DNA of 64,000 nucleotides. Source: an uncultured Collinsella sp. (GTDB lineage: Bacteria > Actinomycetota > Coriobacteriia > Coriobacteriales > Coriobacteriaceae). The notes under the pieces are model-generated. The model saw only the letters and a program-made list of their open reading frames with translations. It searched no databases and was not told the origin of the DNA. The stretch spans positions 1 to 64,000 of the forward strand of contig CAJLPX010000003.1 of NCBI GenBank assembly GCA_905208635.1, in the 5' to 3' direction. This document shows, in pieces, positions 8,266 to 15,927 of this stretch (position 1 is its first letter; each line of letters starts with the position of its first letter). Made by a program: the position numbers and the translations under genes.

Positions 8266-10401
8266 ATGGGGCGCAATAACAAGCATAAGCGCGGTGCTCG
8301 CAATAAGCGTGGGCCGGTGCGCAGCGAACGCCGTCCGAGCCTGACCGGGCGCGTGCAGCTCCATGAGCATGGCGCCTATGTCATAACCGAGAGCGGCGAC
8401 TACAAGGTTATGGGCCGCGGTAAGCGCGAGATCATGGATGGCGATACCGTTGCCGTGAGCATTAAGAACAGCCCGCACGGTGAGCGGCGCGCCGTGATCG
8501 AAGGCGTGGTTGAGCGCGCAGCCATAAGCGTGGTGGGTACGTACCAGACCGCTGGTCCGCTCGGTGTGATCGAGCCGCTCGATTCGCGCCTGAAGGCCGA
8601 CTTCTTCATTCTGCCCGAGGATACCTCGGCGGATCGTCTGGGCGTCCACCCGGGTGATGCCGTTGTCGCGCGCATTTTGACCTACCCGACGCGCCTGGAA
8701 TCGGGCACCGTGACGATCGAACGCCGCATTGGCGGAGATGACGCGCCCGATTTGGGCGTTCAATACGTGATGGCGCGTTACGGCTATACCGATAGCTATC
8801 CCGAGGCCGCGCTGGACGAGGCCGAGGGGCTTTCGCTCGATGTGTCCGCGGCGCTTAAGGACCCGCTCCGCCGCGATCTGCGCGACCGCTTTGTCATCAC
8901 GATCGACCCGGTCGACGCGCGCGACTTTGACGATGCCATTTCGCTTGAGCGCACGCCCGAGGGTGGCTACAAGCTGGGTGTGCATATCGCTGACGTTTCT
9001 CACTATGTGGCTTGGGACGGGCATATCGATCTTGAGGCTCGCCATCGTACGACATCGGTGTATCTGGCCGATCGCGTGCTTCCCATGCTGCCCGAACGCC
9101 TGTCCTGTGACCTATGCTCGCTTCGCCCTGACGAGGACCGTCTTGCGTTTACCGTTGACATTGAGCTCGATGCGCAGGGTCGCGTGCGGCATTACGATCC
9201 TTACCCCAGCGTGATTCGCTCGCGTGTGCGTATGGACTATGACGGCGCCGAGGCGCTGCTGGTGCGTGCCGGCGCGGTTGAGTATTCGGTGCTGGAAGGC
9301 GCCGCTGAGGATGTTGCGGCTGCTGAGGCCTCGCGCGAGGAGGCGCTTGAGCGCGGTCTTGCGTGCGAGGAAACTGCTCGCGGCTATAACGTCGACCTCG
9401 GCGATTTCCTTGTCGCCGCCAACGAACTCGCCGAACTTCGCCGTCGTATTCGTCGTGCCCGCGGCTCAGTCGATTTTGACACGGCCGAGATTCGCGCTCT
9501 ATTGGATGAGGACGGAGTACCCGTGCAGATTGTGGCGCGCGAGCGTTCGTGTGCCACGTCGCTTATCGAGGAAGCCATGCTACTCGCCAACGAGTGCGTT
9601 GCAGAGTGGCTGGCAGACCGTGATATCGAGGCCTGCTATCGCGTGCATGAGGATCCGAGCCCCGATAGCCTGCACGGTGCCGCAGTTGCGCTGGCGCAGC
9701 TAGGCATCATCGACGATCGCCGTGCTGCCGGTATCGCCCTGGGGAGTCCCGATGAGCTACAGGCTGCAGTTGATGCTGCCGCCGGTACGGCCAACGCACC
9801 GCTCGTCAACACGCTGCTTCTGCGCAGCATGCAGCGCGCACTGTACAAGCCGCGCAACGAGGGCCACTTTGCGCTCGCCGCGCCGTGCTACTGTCACTTT
9901 ACGAGTCCCATCCGTCGCTACCCCGATCTGGTGGTGCACCGCGTGCTCAAACTGCAGTTGGCCTATGAGCAGCTCGGCGGCAAGGACGCCCTGGTCCGTA
10001 CGCCGCGGCTGATCGGCAAGGGGCGCGAGTCGCTGCCGCGCATTCTGCCGCAGATCTGCCGCGCATGCAGCGATGCCGAGCGCGCGGCAGATGCCGCTAG
10101 CCATGCGACGCAAAAGATCAAGATTGCCCAGTACTATGAGGACCGTCTGGGCGAGCGCTATGCCGGAACCGTCTCGTGGGTTAGCAGCATGGGCCTCTTT
10201 GTGCGCTTGGACCTGACGCAGGTCGAAGGCTTGGTTTCGATCAAGAGCCTGGGCAACGAGTGGTTCGAGTTCGACGAGGATGCGCTCACGCTCACAGGTG
10301 CCGACACGGGGACTCGCTATGAACTGGGTCAGCGCGTGATTATCGAGGTCTCGCGCGTCAATACCACGCGTGGGCACTTGGACTTTAAGCTTATCCATTA
10401 G
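8266..10401 (+). CDS. rnr: Ribonuclease R
   Basis: A 711-residue RNase II/R family exoribonuclease. It has a basic N-terminus, OB/cold-shock-like domains to about residue 200, then the RNB catalytic domain with the metal-binding DPVDARDFDDA (214-224) and HIADVSHYV. A C-terminal S1 domain starts near RYAGTVSWVSSMGLFVRL. It degrades structured RNA 3' to 5', and with SmpB-tmRNA removes non-stop mRNAs; smpB lies 4 kb downstream. The ATG at 8266 follows AAGGAGGCGCC, an ideal site. The protein is slightly shorter than E. coli RNase R because the terminal basic tail is absent. Confidence 0.93.
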   Translation: MGRNNKHKRGARNKRGPVRSERRPSLTGRVQLHEHGAYVITESGDYKVMGRGKREIMDGDTVAVSIKNSPHGERRAVIEGVVERAAISVVGTYQTAGPLGVIEPLDSRLKADFFILPEDTSADRLGVHPGDAVVARILTYPTRLESGTVTIERRIGGDDAPDLGVQYVMARYGYTDSYPEAALDEAEGLSLDVSAALKDPLRRDLRDRFVITIDPVDARDFDDAISLERTPEGGYKLGVHIADVSHYVAWDGHIDLEARHRTTSVYLADRVLPMLPERLSCDLCSLRPDEDRLAFTVDIELDAQGRVRHYDPYPSVIRSRVRMDYDGAEALLVRAGAVEYSVLEGAAEDVAAAEASREEALERGLACEETARGYNVDLGDFLVAANELAELRRRIRRARGSVDFDTAEIRALLDEDGVPVQIVARERSCATSLIEEAMLLANECVAEWLADRDIEACYRVHEDPSPDSLHGAAVALAQLGIIDDRRAAGIALGSPDELQAAVDAAAGTANAPLVNTLLLRSMQRALYKPRNEGHFALAAPCYCHFTSPIRRYPDLVVHRVLKLQLAYEQLGGKDALVRTPRLIGKGRESLPRILPQICRACSDAERAADAASHATQKIKIAQYYEDRLGERYAGTVSWVSSMGLFVRLDLTQVEGLVSIKSLGNEWFEFDEDALTLTGADTGTRYELGQRVIIEVSRVNTTRGHLDFKLIH

Positions 10402-10426
10402 CCAAATCTCGACTCATGGCGGGAGA

Positions 10427-10462
10427 GCGGAGGGCGGTCTTTCGGGGCCGCCCTCCGCATTT
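10427..10462 (+). terminator. Terminator of rnr
   Basis: GCGGAGGGCGG (10427-10437) pairs with CCGCCCTCCGC (10448-10458), followed by a short T run. Confidence 0.7.
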
Positions 10463-10517
10463 GGATCATGGCTACCTTGCCGTCTGCTCGGCCGCCCGCT
10501 TACCTGCTATTCGAGAG

Positions 10518-10561
10518 GTAAAACCTACCAAAATAAACCTGTCCCTTTTTGGCAGGTTTAC
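10518..10561. repeat. Inverted repeat just upstream of the serine recombinase
   Basis: The 16-nt left arm (10518-10533, GTAAAACCTACCAAAA) and right arm (10546-10561, TTTTTGGCAGGTTTAC) are complementary apart from one shifted A and one mismatch. The centre contains CCTGTCCC. The right arm ends 17 bp before the recombinase start. It may be a binding or recombination site for that protein, or a member of the CCTGTCCC repeat family seen elsewhere in the window. Confidence 0.55.
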
Positions 10562-10578
10562 AAGAAAGCGGGGATGAG

Positions 10579-11184
10579 ATGGCGACGGTGTATGGTTATG
10601 CGCGGGTGAGTTCGCGCGATCAGAATCTTAATCGGCAGCTGGATGCGCTGGGCGCCTATGGCGTGGGCTCGGCGAATATTTATGCCGACCATGCGAGCGG
10701 CAAGGACTTCGATCGACCGCGCTATCGCGAGCTGCTGCACGTCCTGGGAGACGGGGACGTGCTGGTGGTGCTTTCTATCGACCGACTTGGTCGAAATTAC
10801 TCCGAGATTCTTGAGGAATGGCGTCGCATTACCAAGGAGCTCGGGGTTGCCATTGTGGTGTTGGACATGCCATTGCTTGACACGCGCGCCAGGGCAAGCG
10901 GCACGCCGGATGTGACTAATACCCTGATTGCCGATATTGTGCTGCAACTGCTGAGCTACGTGGCGCAGGTGGAGCGCGAGAATATCCATCGGCGCCAAGC
11001 GGAGGGAATTGCAGCGGCGCGGGCGCGAGGGGTCCGTTTCGGTCGACCTCGCAAGCCGTGCCCTCCTCAGTTTGAGCTGGTGCGCGATAGCTATGAGGCG
11101 GGCGATATTACCCGCAGCCAGGCAGCAAAGTGCCTGGGCGTGTGCGTGGGGACGTTCGATCGCTGGATGCGCGAGGCGGGGTAG
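10579..11184 (+). CDS. Serine recombinase (resolvase/invertase family)
   Basis: A 201-residue small serine recombinase. The catalytic domain begins VYGYARVSSRDQNLNRQ with the nucleophile Ser in YARVS (residue 11). It continues through SIDRLGRNYSEI and ends with the long helix QVERENIHRRQAEGI. A C-terminal helix-turn-helix (SQAAKCLGVCVGTFDRWMREAG) would bind the site. Such enzymes resolve or invert DNA at paired inverted-repeat sites. The internal ATG 10579 is preferred over the upstream in-frame start at 10549, because homology begins directly after it and a GGGGATGAG site precedes it. No transposase accompanies it. Confidence 0.87.
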   Translation: MATVYGYARVSSRDQNLNRQLDALGAYGVGSANIYADHASGKDFDRPRYRELLHVLGDGDVLVVLSIDRLGRNYSEILEEWRRITKELGVAIVVLDMPLLDTRARASGTPDVTNTLIADIVLQLLSYVAQVERENIHRRQAEGIAAARARGVRFGRPRKPCPPQFELVRDSYEAGDITRSQAAKCLGVCVGTFDRWMREAG

Positions 11185-11288
11185 GGGTTTGCGTCGCTTT
11201 GTCGCTTCCTGTTGCGATTCAAATTTTGATACGGTGACGATGTCATTTGGGGCTACACTCGCTGATATTCAAAAAAGGAGGTAGGCCC

Positions 11289-11870
11289 TTGGCGCGCGTA
11301 AAACAAATAATCGGATGGACCGCGATCATTCTGTTCGCTGCAACGCTGGCGGGCATCTGGGTGCTGACGGAGCAAAATGCGGTGGAGACGTCGTTGCTGA
11401 GCGAGTCCACCGCGCGCGTGGTGGAGGGTCAGGCTACGGGCGTTCAGGCTGCCGATGCCACGGGTGAAGCTCAGACCGAGAACGGGATGACCGGGGGCAT
11501 CGATTCGGCTGCCTCGAATGTCCGGTCTGGCCGACTTGCTTCCATTCGCATGTGGGTGGGCACGAACGTCCGTCGCGTTGCCCATACCGTAGAGTTTTTC
11601 TTCGTCGGATTGTTCGCCTCGGTGGCCGTGGTTTGCTTTTCCAGGCGTCCGTGGAGCGTTTGCTCCCGTTGCGTGCCCGTGTTGCTCTTTTGCGCCGTCT
11701 GCTCCGTTGGCGATCAGGTACATAAGATCTTTGTTCCCGGCAGGCATTTCGACGTTATCGATTTAGGATTCGATGCTGCGGGCTATGTCACCGCGATGCT
11801 GTTGGTATTGCTGGCGGCGGCGTTGGTGCGCCATGCGAATCGGCCGATCGGCGCCCATGCGAGGCGCTAG
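11289..11870 (+). CDS. VanZ-like family membrane protein
   Basis: A 193-residue protein with a helix near the N-terminus, a polar stretch of about 70 residues, then three or four helices. The VanZ pattern is visible in RVAHTVEFFFVGLF and DQVHKIFVPGRHFDVIDLGFD. VanZ confers low-level teicoplanin resistance in enterococci, but most family members are of unknown function. The start is a TTG at 11289, chosen because a strong AAGGAGG (11275-11281) lies seven bases before it; the upstream in-frame ATG would place that site inside the coding region. Confidence 0.75.
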   Translation: MARVKQIIGWTAIILFAATLAGIWVLTEQNAVETSLLSESTARVVEGQATGVQAADATGEAQTENGMTGGIDSAASNVRSGRLASIRMWVGTNVRRVAHTVEFFFVGLFASVAVVCFSRRPWSVCSRCVPVLLFCAVCSVGDQVHKIFVPGRHFDVIDLGFDAAGYVTAMLLVLLAAALVRHANRPIGAHARR

Positions 11871-11992
11871 CCTTAAGACGAGACATCGCGACTGCCTGCG
11901 CTTCGACATTGACTACAATAACGGCTGCAATCGCGAGTGGTCGTCGATGTGCAGTTTTCCAGACACCTGTTTTCTCTAAGAAAGGAAATCCC

Positions 11993-12352
11993 ATGACCGT
12001 ACTGTTTGTTGAATATCCCAAGTGCTCGACCTGTAAGAAGGCCAAGGCATGGCTGGACGAACACGGGGTAGAGTATATCGACCGCGATATCGTTTTGGAC
12101 AATCCCACGGCTGATGAGCTTGCGACCTGGATTGCTCGTTCGGGGCTGCCGGTGCGGCGCTTCTTTAATTCGTCGGGCATGAAATATCGAGAGCTGGGCC
12201 TGAAGGCGCGTCTGGATGCGGGTATGACGGACCAGGAATGCTGCGAGCTGTTGGCGACCGACGGCATGCTGGTCAAGCGTCCGCTGTTGGTGGGCGACGA
12301 CTTTGCGATTCCCGGCTTTAGGGAAGCAGCTTGGACCGAGGCGCTGCTGTAG
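11993..12352 (+). CDS. ArsC/Spx family protein (arsenate reductase-like)
   Basis: A 119-residue thioredoxin-fold protein with the N-terminal redox motif CSTCKKAKAWL (first Cys at residue 11) and the ArsC-family elements NPTADELATWIARSG, FNSSGMKYRELGL and LLATDGMLVKRPLL. The family includes arsenate reductases, YffB and Spx/MgsR regulators. The CxxC pair and the lack of a neighbouring arsR or arsB make arsenic detoxification doubtful. The ATG at 11993 follows AAAGGAAA. It appears to be a single-gene unit. Confidence 0.8.
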   Translation: MTVLFVEYPKCSTCKKAKAWLDEHGVEYIDRDIVLDNPTADELATWIARSGLPVRRFFNSSGMKYRELGLKARLDAGMTDQECCELLATDGMLVKRPLLVGDDFAIPGFREAAWTEALL

Positions 12353-12424
12353 CGGCTACGGAAAGTGCGACCCGTTTTGAGTGCTCAGGGCGGGACGTGT
12401 TTTCCATCGGCGGGCTCGCTCGGC

Positions 12425-12835
12425 TCAATCCTCGAGCTGTGCCCATTCGTGCGGATCGTAGGCCTTTACGTGCTTGTTGGGCTTGCCGCTCCAGTATTCC
12501 TCGTCCATAAAGGGCAGATATGCCTGAACGCCGGGGCAGATAAAGGGAATCCGCTGCTGTTGCAGTCGCTCGCGCTGGCGATGCTCCAGGTGCGCCTCGG
12601 ATATGACGGTCGGCATACCGGACAGCTCGACGAGGCTTGCCTGGATTCGCTTAAGGTCGGGGAGTCCCGCGTGCCATGACATCCGCATGATCAAAAATGA
12701 GGCGCGGCGGTAGTTTGCCTGCATCACCGTGATGGCGGGGCGCAGTGTGGGATGGATTTTGTCCCGTTCGGGCCAAAGGCCAGCAGTGATCTCGAGGCCC
12801 AGGGTCTCCCATAGGTAATCAAGCTCTTCGTCCAT
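12425..12835 (-). CDS. Hypothetical protein with a MarR-like C-terminal motif
   Basis: A 136-residue soluble protein starting MDEELDYLWETLGLE. I recognise only a segment resembling the C-terminal RNIPFIVPG.Q.YLP motif of some MarR-annotated proteins: here RIPFICPGVQAYLPFMDEEYW (about residues 94-114), split as RIPFICPGVQ and AYLPFMDEEYW. The middle contains an RR-rich helix pair that could belong to a winged helix. It is transcribed leftward, convergent with the ArsC-like gene. The upstream region to the tRNA genes (12836-13038) holds nothing recognisable. Function is unknown. Confidence 0.6.
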   Translation of the reverse strand: MDEELDYLWETLGLEITAGLWPERDKIHPTLRPAITVMQANYRRASFLIMRMSWHAGLPDLKRIQASLVELSGMPTVISEAHLEHRQRERLQQQRIPFICPGVQAYLPFMDEEYWSGKPNKHVKAYDPHEWAQLED

Positions 12836-13038
12836 GGCGCCTCGATATCTACGCGATCATTGATACTTCGATTGTGTTGCCTGGTGCTATCGTTTTCACG
12901 GTAGAATCTGCCAACGGTTGACGGCTACCGCTCGCGGCGTTTTGCCCTTCGTGTACTGCGGTCGGCTTCACAGGTCCTTCACGGGTTGGACTAAATTAGG
13001 CCAATTTGGCTGAATTTTAAAAAAGTCAAAATTGGGGC

Positions 13039-13067
13039 TTGCGTCACGGCGGTACTTCCCGTATATT
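13039..13067 (+). promoter_or_regulatory. Sigma-A-type promoter for the tRNA genes
   Basis: TTGCGT (13039-13044), a 17-bp spacer and TATATT (13062-13067) lie about 45 bp before the mature 5' end of tRNA-Gln. Confidence 0.6.
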
Positions 13068-13111
13068 TCTTTCTTGCGCAAAGGCACAGCCGAGCGCAGC
13101 GATGCAGTCAT

Positions 13112-13185
13112 TGGGATGTCGTCTAATGGCAGGACAGCGGATTCTGGTTCCGTCAATGGGGGTTCGACTCCCTCCATCCCAGCCA
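13112..13185 (+). tRNA. tRNA-Gln (anticodon CTG)
   Basis: The acceptor stem TGGGATG pairs with CATCCCA. The anticodon arm is GCGGA-TTCTGGT-TCCGT, giving anticodon CTG, which reads CAG. The T arm contains GGTTCGACTCC. The discriminator G at 13182 is followed by an encoded CCA (13183-13185). Confidence 0.93.
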
Positions 13186-13202
13186 TTGCATTTGCTACAT
13201 AT

Positions 13203-13279
13203 GGCCCGTTCGTCTAGCGGTTTAGGACGCCGCCCTCTCAAGGCGGAGATCACCAGTTCGAATCTGGTACGGGCTACCA
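13203..13279 (+). tRNA. tRNA-Glu (anticodon CTC)
   Basis: The acceptor stem GGCCCGT pairs with ACGGGCT. The anticodon arm is CCGCC-CTCTCAA-GGCGG, anticodon CTC, reading GAG. The T arm has AGTTCGAATCT, and CCA is encoded at 13277-13279. It is probably co-transcribed with tRNA-Gln 17 bp upstream. Confidence 0.93.
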
Positions 13280-13289
13280 AAATTGAATG

Positions 13290-13320
13290 CCCGGGCCTCG
13301 TAAGAGACCCGGGTTTTGTG
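13290..13320 (+). terminator. Terminator of the tRNA operon
   Basis: CCCGGGCCTC (13290-13299) pairs with GAGACCCGGG (13304-13313), with one mismatch, then TTTTGTGT. Confidence 0.8.
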
Positions 13321-13376
13321 TATTGACCGATATTTAAGGCGCGCGTTGAGTCTGCCGCCCGGACCGAGGAGTTGTC

Positions 13377-14294
13377 ATGGACCTGCCTATCAGCTTGGAA
13401 GACATCACGTATGCCGAGAACTATCTGGCGCAGGGCGACCTGGCTACGGCGACGCCGCTGCTGGAGCGTCTGGTGGAGCTCGCCGAGGAGTATATCGACG
13501 CTGAGTGCAAGACGGAGGAGAAGCGCCAGTACTTTAGCTTCGACAGCAAGTTTGAGCGCCTGGCCTATCGCCGCGTGGAGAAGGATCCGCGCGAGCTGGT
13601 GCAGGTCGAGGTTCCCTTTGACCGCCTGTACTCCGACATGGCGTTTGCCTACATTCGCCAGCAGGATTATGTGAGTGCTCGGAATGCCCTGATGCAGGCC
13701 GTGCGTTGGGATCCCATGAACTGCAACTATCGCTTGGACTTGGCCGAGCTGTTCCGCGCGCTCGAGGACAAGCAGGAGTGGGCATCGCTCTCGTTCTCGG
13801 TGCTGGAGCGCGCGAGCGACGGTAAGTGCGCCGCACGCGCCTACACCAACTTGGGTCAGTACTTCTTGGAGCCCGAGACCGAGAACATTTCGGCTGCCGT
13901 GGGCTGCGCGCGTCTGGCGCTGCGCCTGGCGCCCAATGATGCGCATACGACGCGCCTGCTCAACAAGATCCATACCACCTATCCGGATGTCGCGGACGAG
14001 AGTGACGACCATGTGATGGGTGAGCTCGCCCTGCAGGGCGTGCCGACCTCGCCTTCGGCCGAGATCGCCATCTGCCTGATCATGTGCGCGACCGATGCTG
14101 CAAGCGACGGCGACAAGCAGGAGGCTACGCGTCTGACGGTCCGTGCCCGCGACCTGGTGGGCGAGGAGGCATGCGCGGCGATTATCAAGCTGGTGCGCGA
14201 GAGCGATGCCGAGCTTAATGCCGAGCGCAGGGCAAAGCGCGAGGCTGCGGGCTCAAACGCCAATGGCGCCAAGGAGGCCGGCGATGCCCAGTAA
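13377..14294 (+). CDS. Tetratricopeptide-repeat protein
   Basis: A 305-residue soluble helical protein. Repeat-like helix pairs are visible at AENYLAQGDLATATPLLERLVE, read here as AENYLAQGDLATA and PLLERLVE; at MAFAYIRQQDYVSARNALMQ; and at AYTNLGQYFLEPE. The C-terminus is low in complexity (AKREAAGSNANGAKEAG). Such proteins act as scaffolds; no partner can be named. The stop overlaps the smpB start by 11 bp, so the genes are probably co-translated, as often seen for conserved Coriobacterial neighbours. ATG 13377 follows GAGGAG. Confidence 0.72.
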   Translation: MDLPISLEDITYAENYLAQGDLATATPLLERLVELAEEYIDAECKTEEKRQYFSFDSKFERLAYRRVEKDPRELVQVEVPFDRLYSDMAFAYIRQQDYVSARNALMQAVRWDPMNCNYRLDLAELFRALEDKQEWASLSFSVLERASDGKCAARAYTNLGQYFLEPETENISAAVGCARLALRLAPNDAHTTRLLNKIHTTYPDVADESDDHVMGELALQGVPTSPSAEIAICLIMCATDAASDGDKQEATRLTVRARDLVGEEACAAIIKLVRESDAELNAERRAKREAAGSNANGAKEAGDAQ

Positions 14295-14754
14295 GCGCGA
14301 GCGCAAGCTCATTTCCAAGAATCGCTCGGCACATCACGAGTACTTTATCGATGAGACGTTTGAGTGCGGTATTGAGCTGAGCGGTACCGAGGTCAAGTCG
14401 ATTCGCGAGCGCGCGTGCCAGATTACCGATACCTTTGCACTGATTCGTGGCGGGGAGTGCTGGCTCGTCGGCCTGCATATCCACCCTTATAGCCATGGTG
14501 GCGTGTGGAATCGCGATCCCGACCGTCGGCGCCGTCTGCTGCTGCACCGCAAGGAGATCGACTTTCTTGACGGCAAACTTCGCAACCGTGGTTATGCGCT
14601 GGTTCCGTTGGAGCTCTACTTTAATACCGACGGTCGCGTAAAACTGCTGCTGGGCCTGGGTCGCGGCAAGAAGCTCTACGACAAGCGCGAGGACATGGCC
14701 AAGCGTGATGTCCAACGCGAGATCGACCGCGCCCTCAAGGAACGCAACCGCTGA
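14284..14754 (+). CDS. smpB: SsrA-binding protein SmpB
   Basis: A 156-residue protein that binds tmRNA and places its tail in the decoding centre of stalled ribosomes. Family marks are RSAHHEYFIDETFECGIEL cut as RSAHHEYFIDETF, then SGTEVKSIRERACQI, then RRRRLLLHRKEID, and the basic tail GRGKKLYDKREDMAKRD. ATG 14284 is the homology start; longer upstream readings run through the TPR gene and are not credible. RNase R, its usual partner in degrading non-stop mRNA, is encoded 4 kb upstream. The tmRNA gene is not in the window. Confidence 0.95.
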   Translation: MPSKRERKLISKNRSAHHEYFIDETFECGIELSGTEVKSIRERACQITDTFALIRGGECWLVGLHIHPYSHGGVWNRDPDRRRRLLLHRKEIDFLDGKLRNRGYALVPLELYFNTDGRVKLLLGLGRGKKLYDKREDMAKRDVQREIDRALKERNR

Positions 14755-14766
14755 CCGTCCTTCATA

Positions 14767-14833
14767 AGTTGCGGTGGAATACGGACTGTTTTGCCTGTTT
14801 GAGGGGCTATTCAGTCCTTATTTCACCGCAACT
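14767..14833. repeat. 67-bp palindromic repeat, copy 1
   Basis: The left arm at 14767-14788 and right arm at 14812-14833 are complementary at 20 of 22 positions (ends AGTTGCGGTG and CACCGCAACT), around a 23-nt centre. A second copy of identical length, about 90 percent identical by eye, lies at 34960-35026. It begins 12 bp after the smpB stop. Confidence 0.8.
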
Positions 14834-14962
14834 GCGGGCGTCTCATCTTGCTTATACTGTTTTGACACATATGTCTCAAAGGTGGTGTCTGTTGTGGGCG
14901 CCGCCTTTTTTGTGGGTACATACATCCATGAGGTTCCAACCCGGGTTAGGGGAGTGATTGTT

Positions 14963-15466
14963 ATGGACAAAACTGCGTTCTTTACCATGCCGAGCGGTCT
15001 GTACGTGGTGAGCGCCGCGGCAGACGGGCTGCGCGCCGGCTGCGTCATCAACACTGCGGTGCAGGTGACGTCCATGCCGCCGCGCATTTCGGTTGCCGTG
15101 AACAAGGACAACGTCACCTCGGGCGTCATCGCTTCGGCCAAAGCGTTCGCGCTGACCCTGATCGATCAGACCGCCGATATGCTCTACATCGGTAACTTTG
15201 GGTTCCGCACCAGCAGCGATTATGACAAGTTTGCCAAATACGAGACCCGCGAGACGGCTCTGGGCATGCCCTATGTGCCCGAGCACGCGGCGGCCCTGTT
15301 TAGCTGCCATTTGATCGACACTGTGGATGTTGGCACGCATCTACTGTTTATCGGCGAGGTCGAGGATGCCGAGCGCTTGAGTGACGAGACGCCGCTCACC
15401 TACGATTACTACCATAAGGTCCTGAAGGGCAAGACGCCTCCGAAGGCGTCCTCGTATCAAGGCTAG
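14963..15466 (+). CDS. Flavin reductase-like protein
   Basis: A 167-residue protein with the FMN-binding split-barrel fold of the flavin reductase family. It begins FFTMPSGLYVVSAA and continues with NTAVQVTSMPPRISVAVNK, then SFALTLI-like AFALTLIDQTA and the ligand loop GNFGFRTSSDYDKF. It ends with VGTHLLFIGEVEDAE and TYDYYHKVLKGKTPPKA, very like the flavoprotein half of high-molecular-weight rubredoxins. A rubredoxin gene follows 89 bp later, so the two probably form an NAD(P)H-rubredoxin or oxygen/peroxide-handling pair. The start at 14963 is preferred since a GGGGAG site precedes it and homology begins there. Confidence 0.82.
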   Translation: MDKTAFFTMPSGLYVVSAAADGLRAGCVINTAVQVTSMPPRISVAVNKDNVTSGVIASAKAFALTLIDQTADMLYIGNFGFRTSSDYDKFAKYETRETALGMPYVPEHAAALFSCHLIDTVDVGTHLLFIGEVEDAERLSDETPLTYDYYHKVLKGKTPPKASSYQG

Positions 15467-15483
15467 AAATGTTTTAAAAGTAC

Positions 15484-15511
15484 TTGCATTATATTATTGA
15501 GAATCTATACT
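15484..15511 (+). promoter_or_regulatory. Promoter upstream of rubredoxin, with a possible Fur/PerR-like AT-rich site
   Basis: TTGCAT (15484-15489), 16 bp, then TATACT (15506-15511). The spacer and flanks (ATTATATTATTGAGAAT) are AT-rich and loosely resemble a Fur/PerR box. The site call is weak; the promoter is reasonable. Confidence 0.45.
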
Positions 15512-15555
15512 GATAAATGAAGTACATCACCAGTCGCGTTTGAGAGGAGAACATC

Positions 15556-15699
15556 ATGGCTGAGGAGAAGAAGACGTATAAGTTCGTGTGCGTCGTTTGC
15601 GGTTACGAGGTTGAGGTCGATACGCCCGAGCTGCCCGAGGATTATGTGTGCCCGGTGTGCGGCGTCGGTCCCGATCAGTTTGAGCTCGTCGAGGAGTAG
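15556..15699 (+). CDS. Rubredoxin
   Basis: A 47-residue protein below the usual size cut-off for ORF calling. It reads MAEEKKTYKFVCVVCGYEVE, then a 10-residue acidic linker, then DYVCPVCGVGPDQFE. The four iron ligands are C12, C15, C32 and C35 in two CxxCG knuckles, the rubredoxin signature. It carries single electrons, probably from the flavin reductase-like protein upstream to a peroxidase or oxygen reductase elsewhere. It lacks the longer loop of classical 52-residue rubredoxins, so it is a short rubredoxin-like type. ATG 15556 follows GAGAGGAG. Confidence 0.88.
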   Translation: MAEEKKTYKFVCVVCGYEVEVDTPELPEDYVCPVCGVGPDQFELVEE

Positions 15700-15738
15700 C
15701 TCGCAGACACACGGCGAAAGCCGAACATAGCTCTGTCC

Positions 15739-15774
15739 AAGGGCCTCGGTTGAATTCTCGGCCGGGGCCCTTTT
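15739..15774 (+). terminator. Terminator of the rubredoxin gene
   Basis: AAGGGCCTCGG (15739-15749) pairs, with one wobble, with CCGGGGCCCTT (15762-15772) and runs into TTTT. Confidence 0.75.
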
Positions 15775-15842
15775 CCTCCGCCCCCAAGGGATCACGGTTG
15801 CTGTTGGCCGATCCTGTCTGTTGTGAGTCCGGCCGACCTTTT

Positions 15843-15899
15843 GTCTCAATCTGTAACATCTAACGGTGGAAATTGGGCCCACTTGTTACAGATCGAGAC
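15843..15899. repeat. 57-bp palindrome, copy A (single)
   Basis: Left arm GTCTCAATCTGTAACA (15843-15858) and right arm TGTTACAGATCGAGAC (15884-15899) flank a 25-nt centre. This is one of 13 copies in the window. It lies between the rubredoxin terminator and the 3' end of the Nramp gene. Confidence 0.9.
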
Positions 15900-15927
15900 G
15901 TTTGCCTGGGTAGGTGCCCCCGCCCCA

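Noticed and set aside
11993..12352. Arsenic resistance operon
   Set aside because: The ArsC-like protein stands alone without arsR, arsB or acr3, and the family is broader than arsenate reductases.
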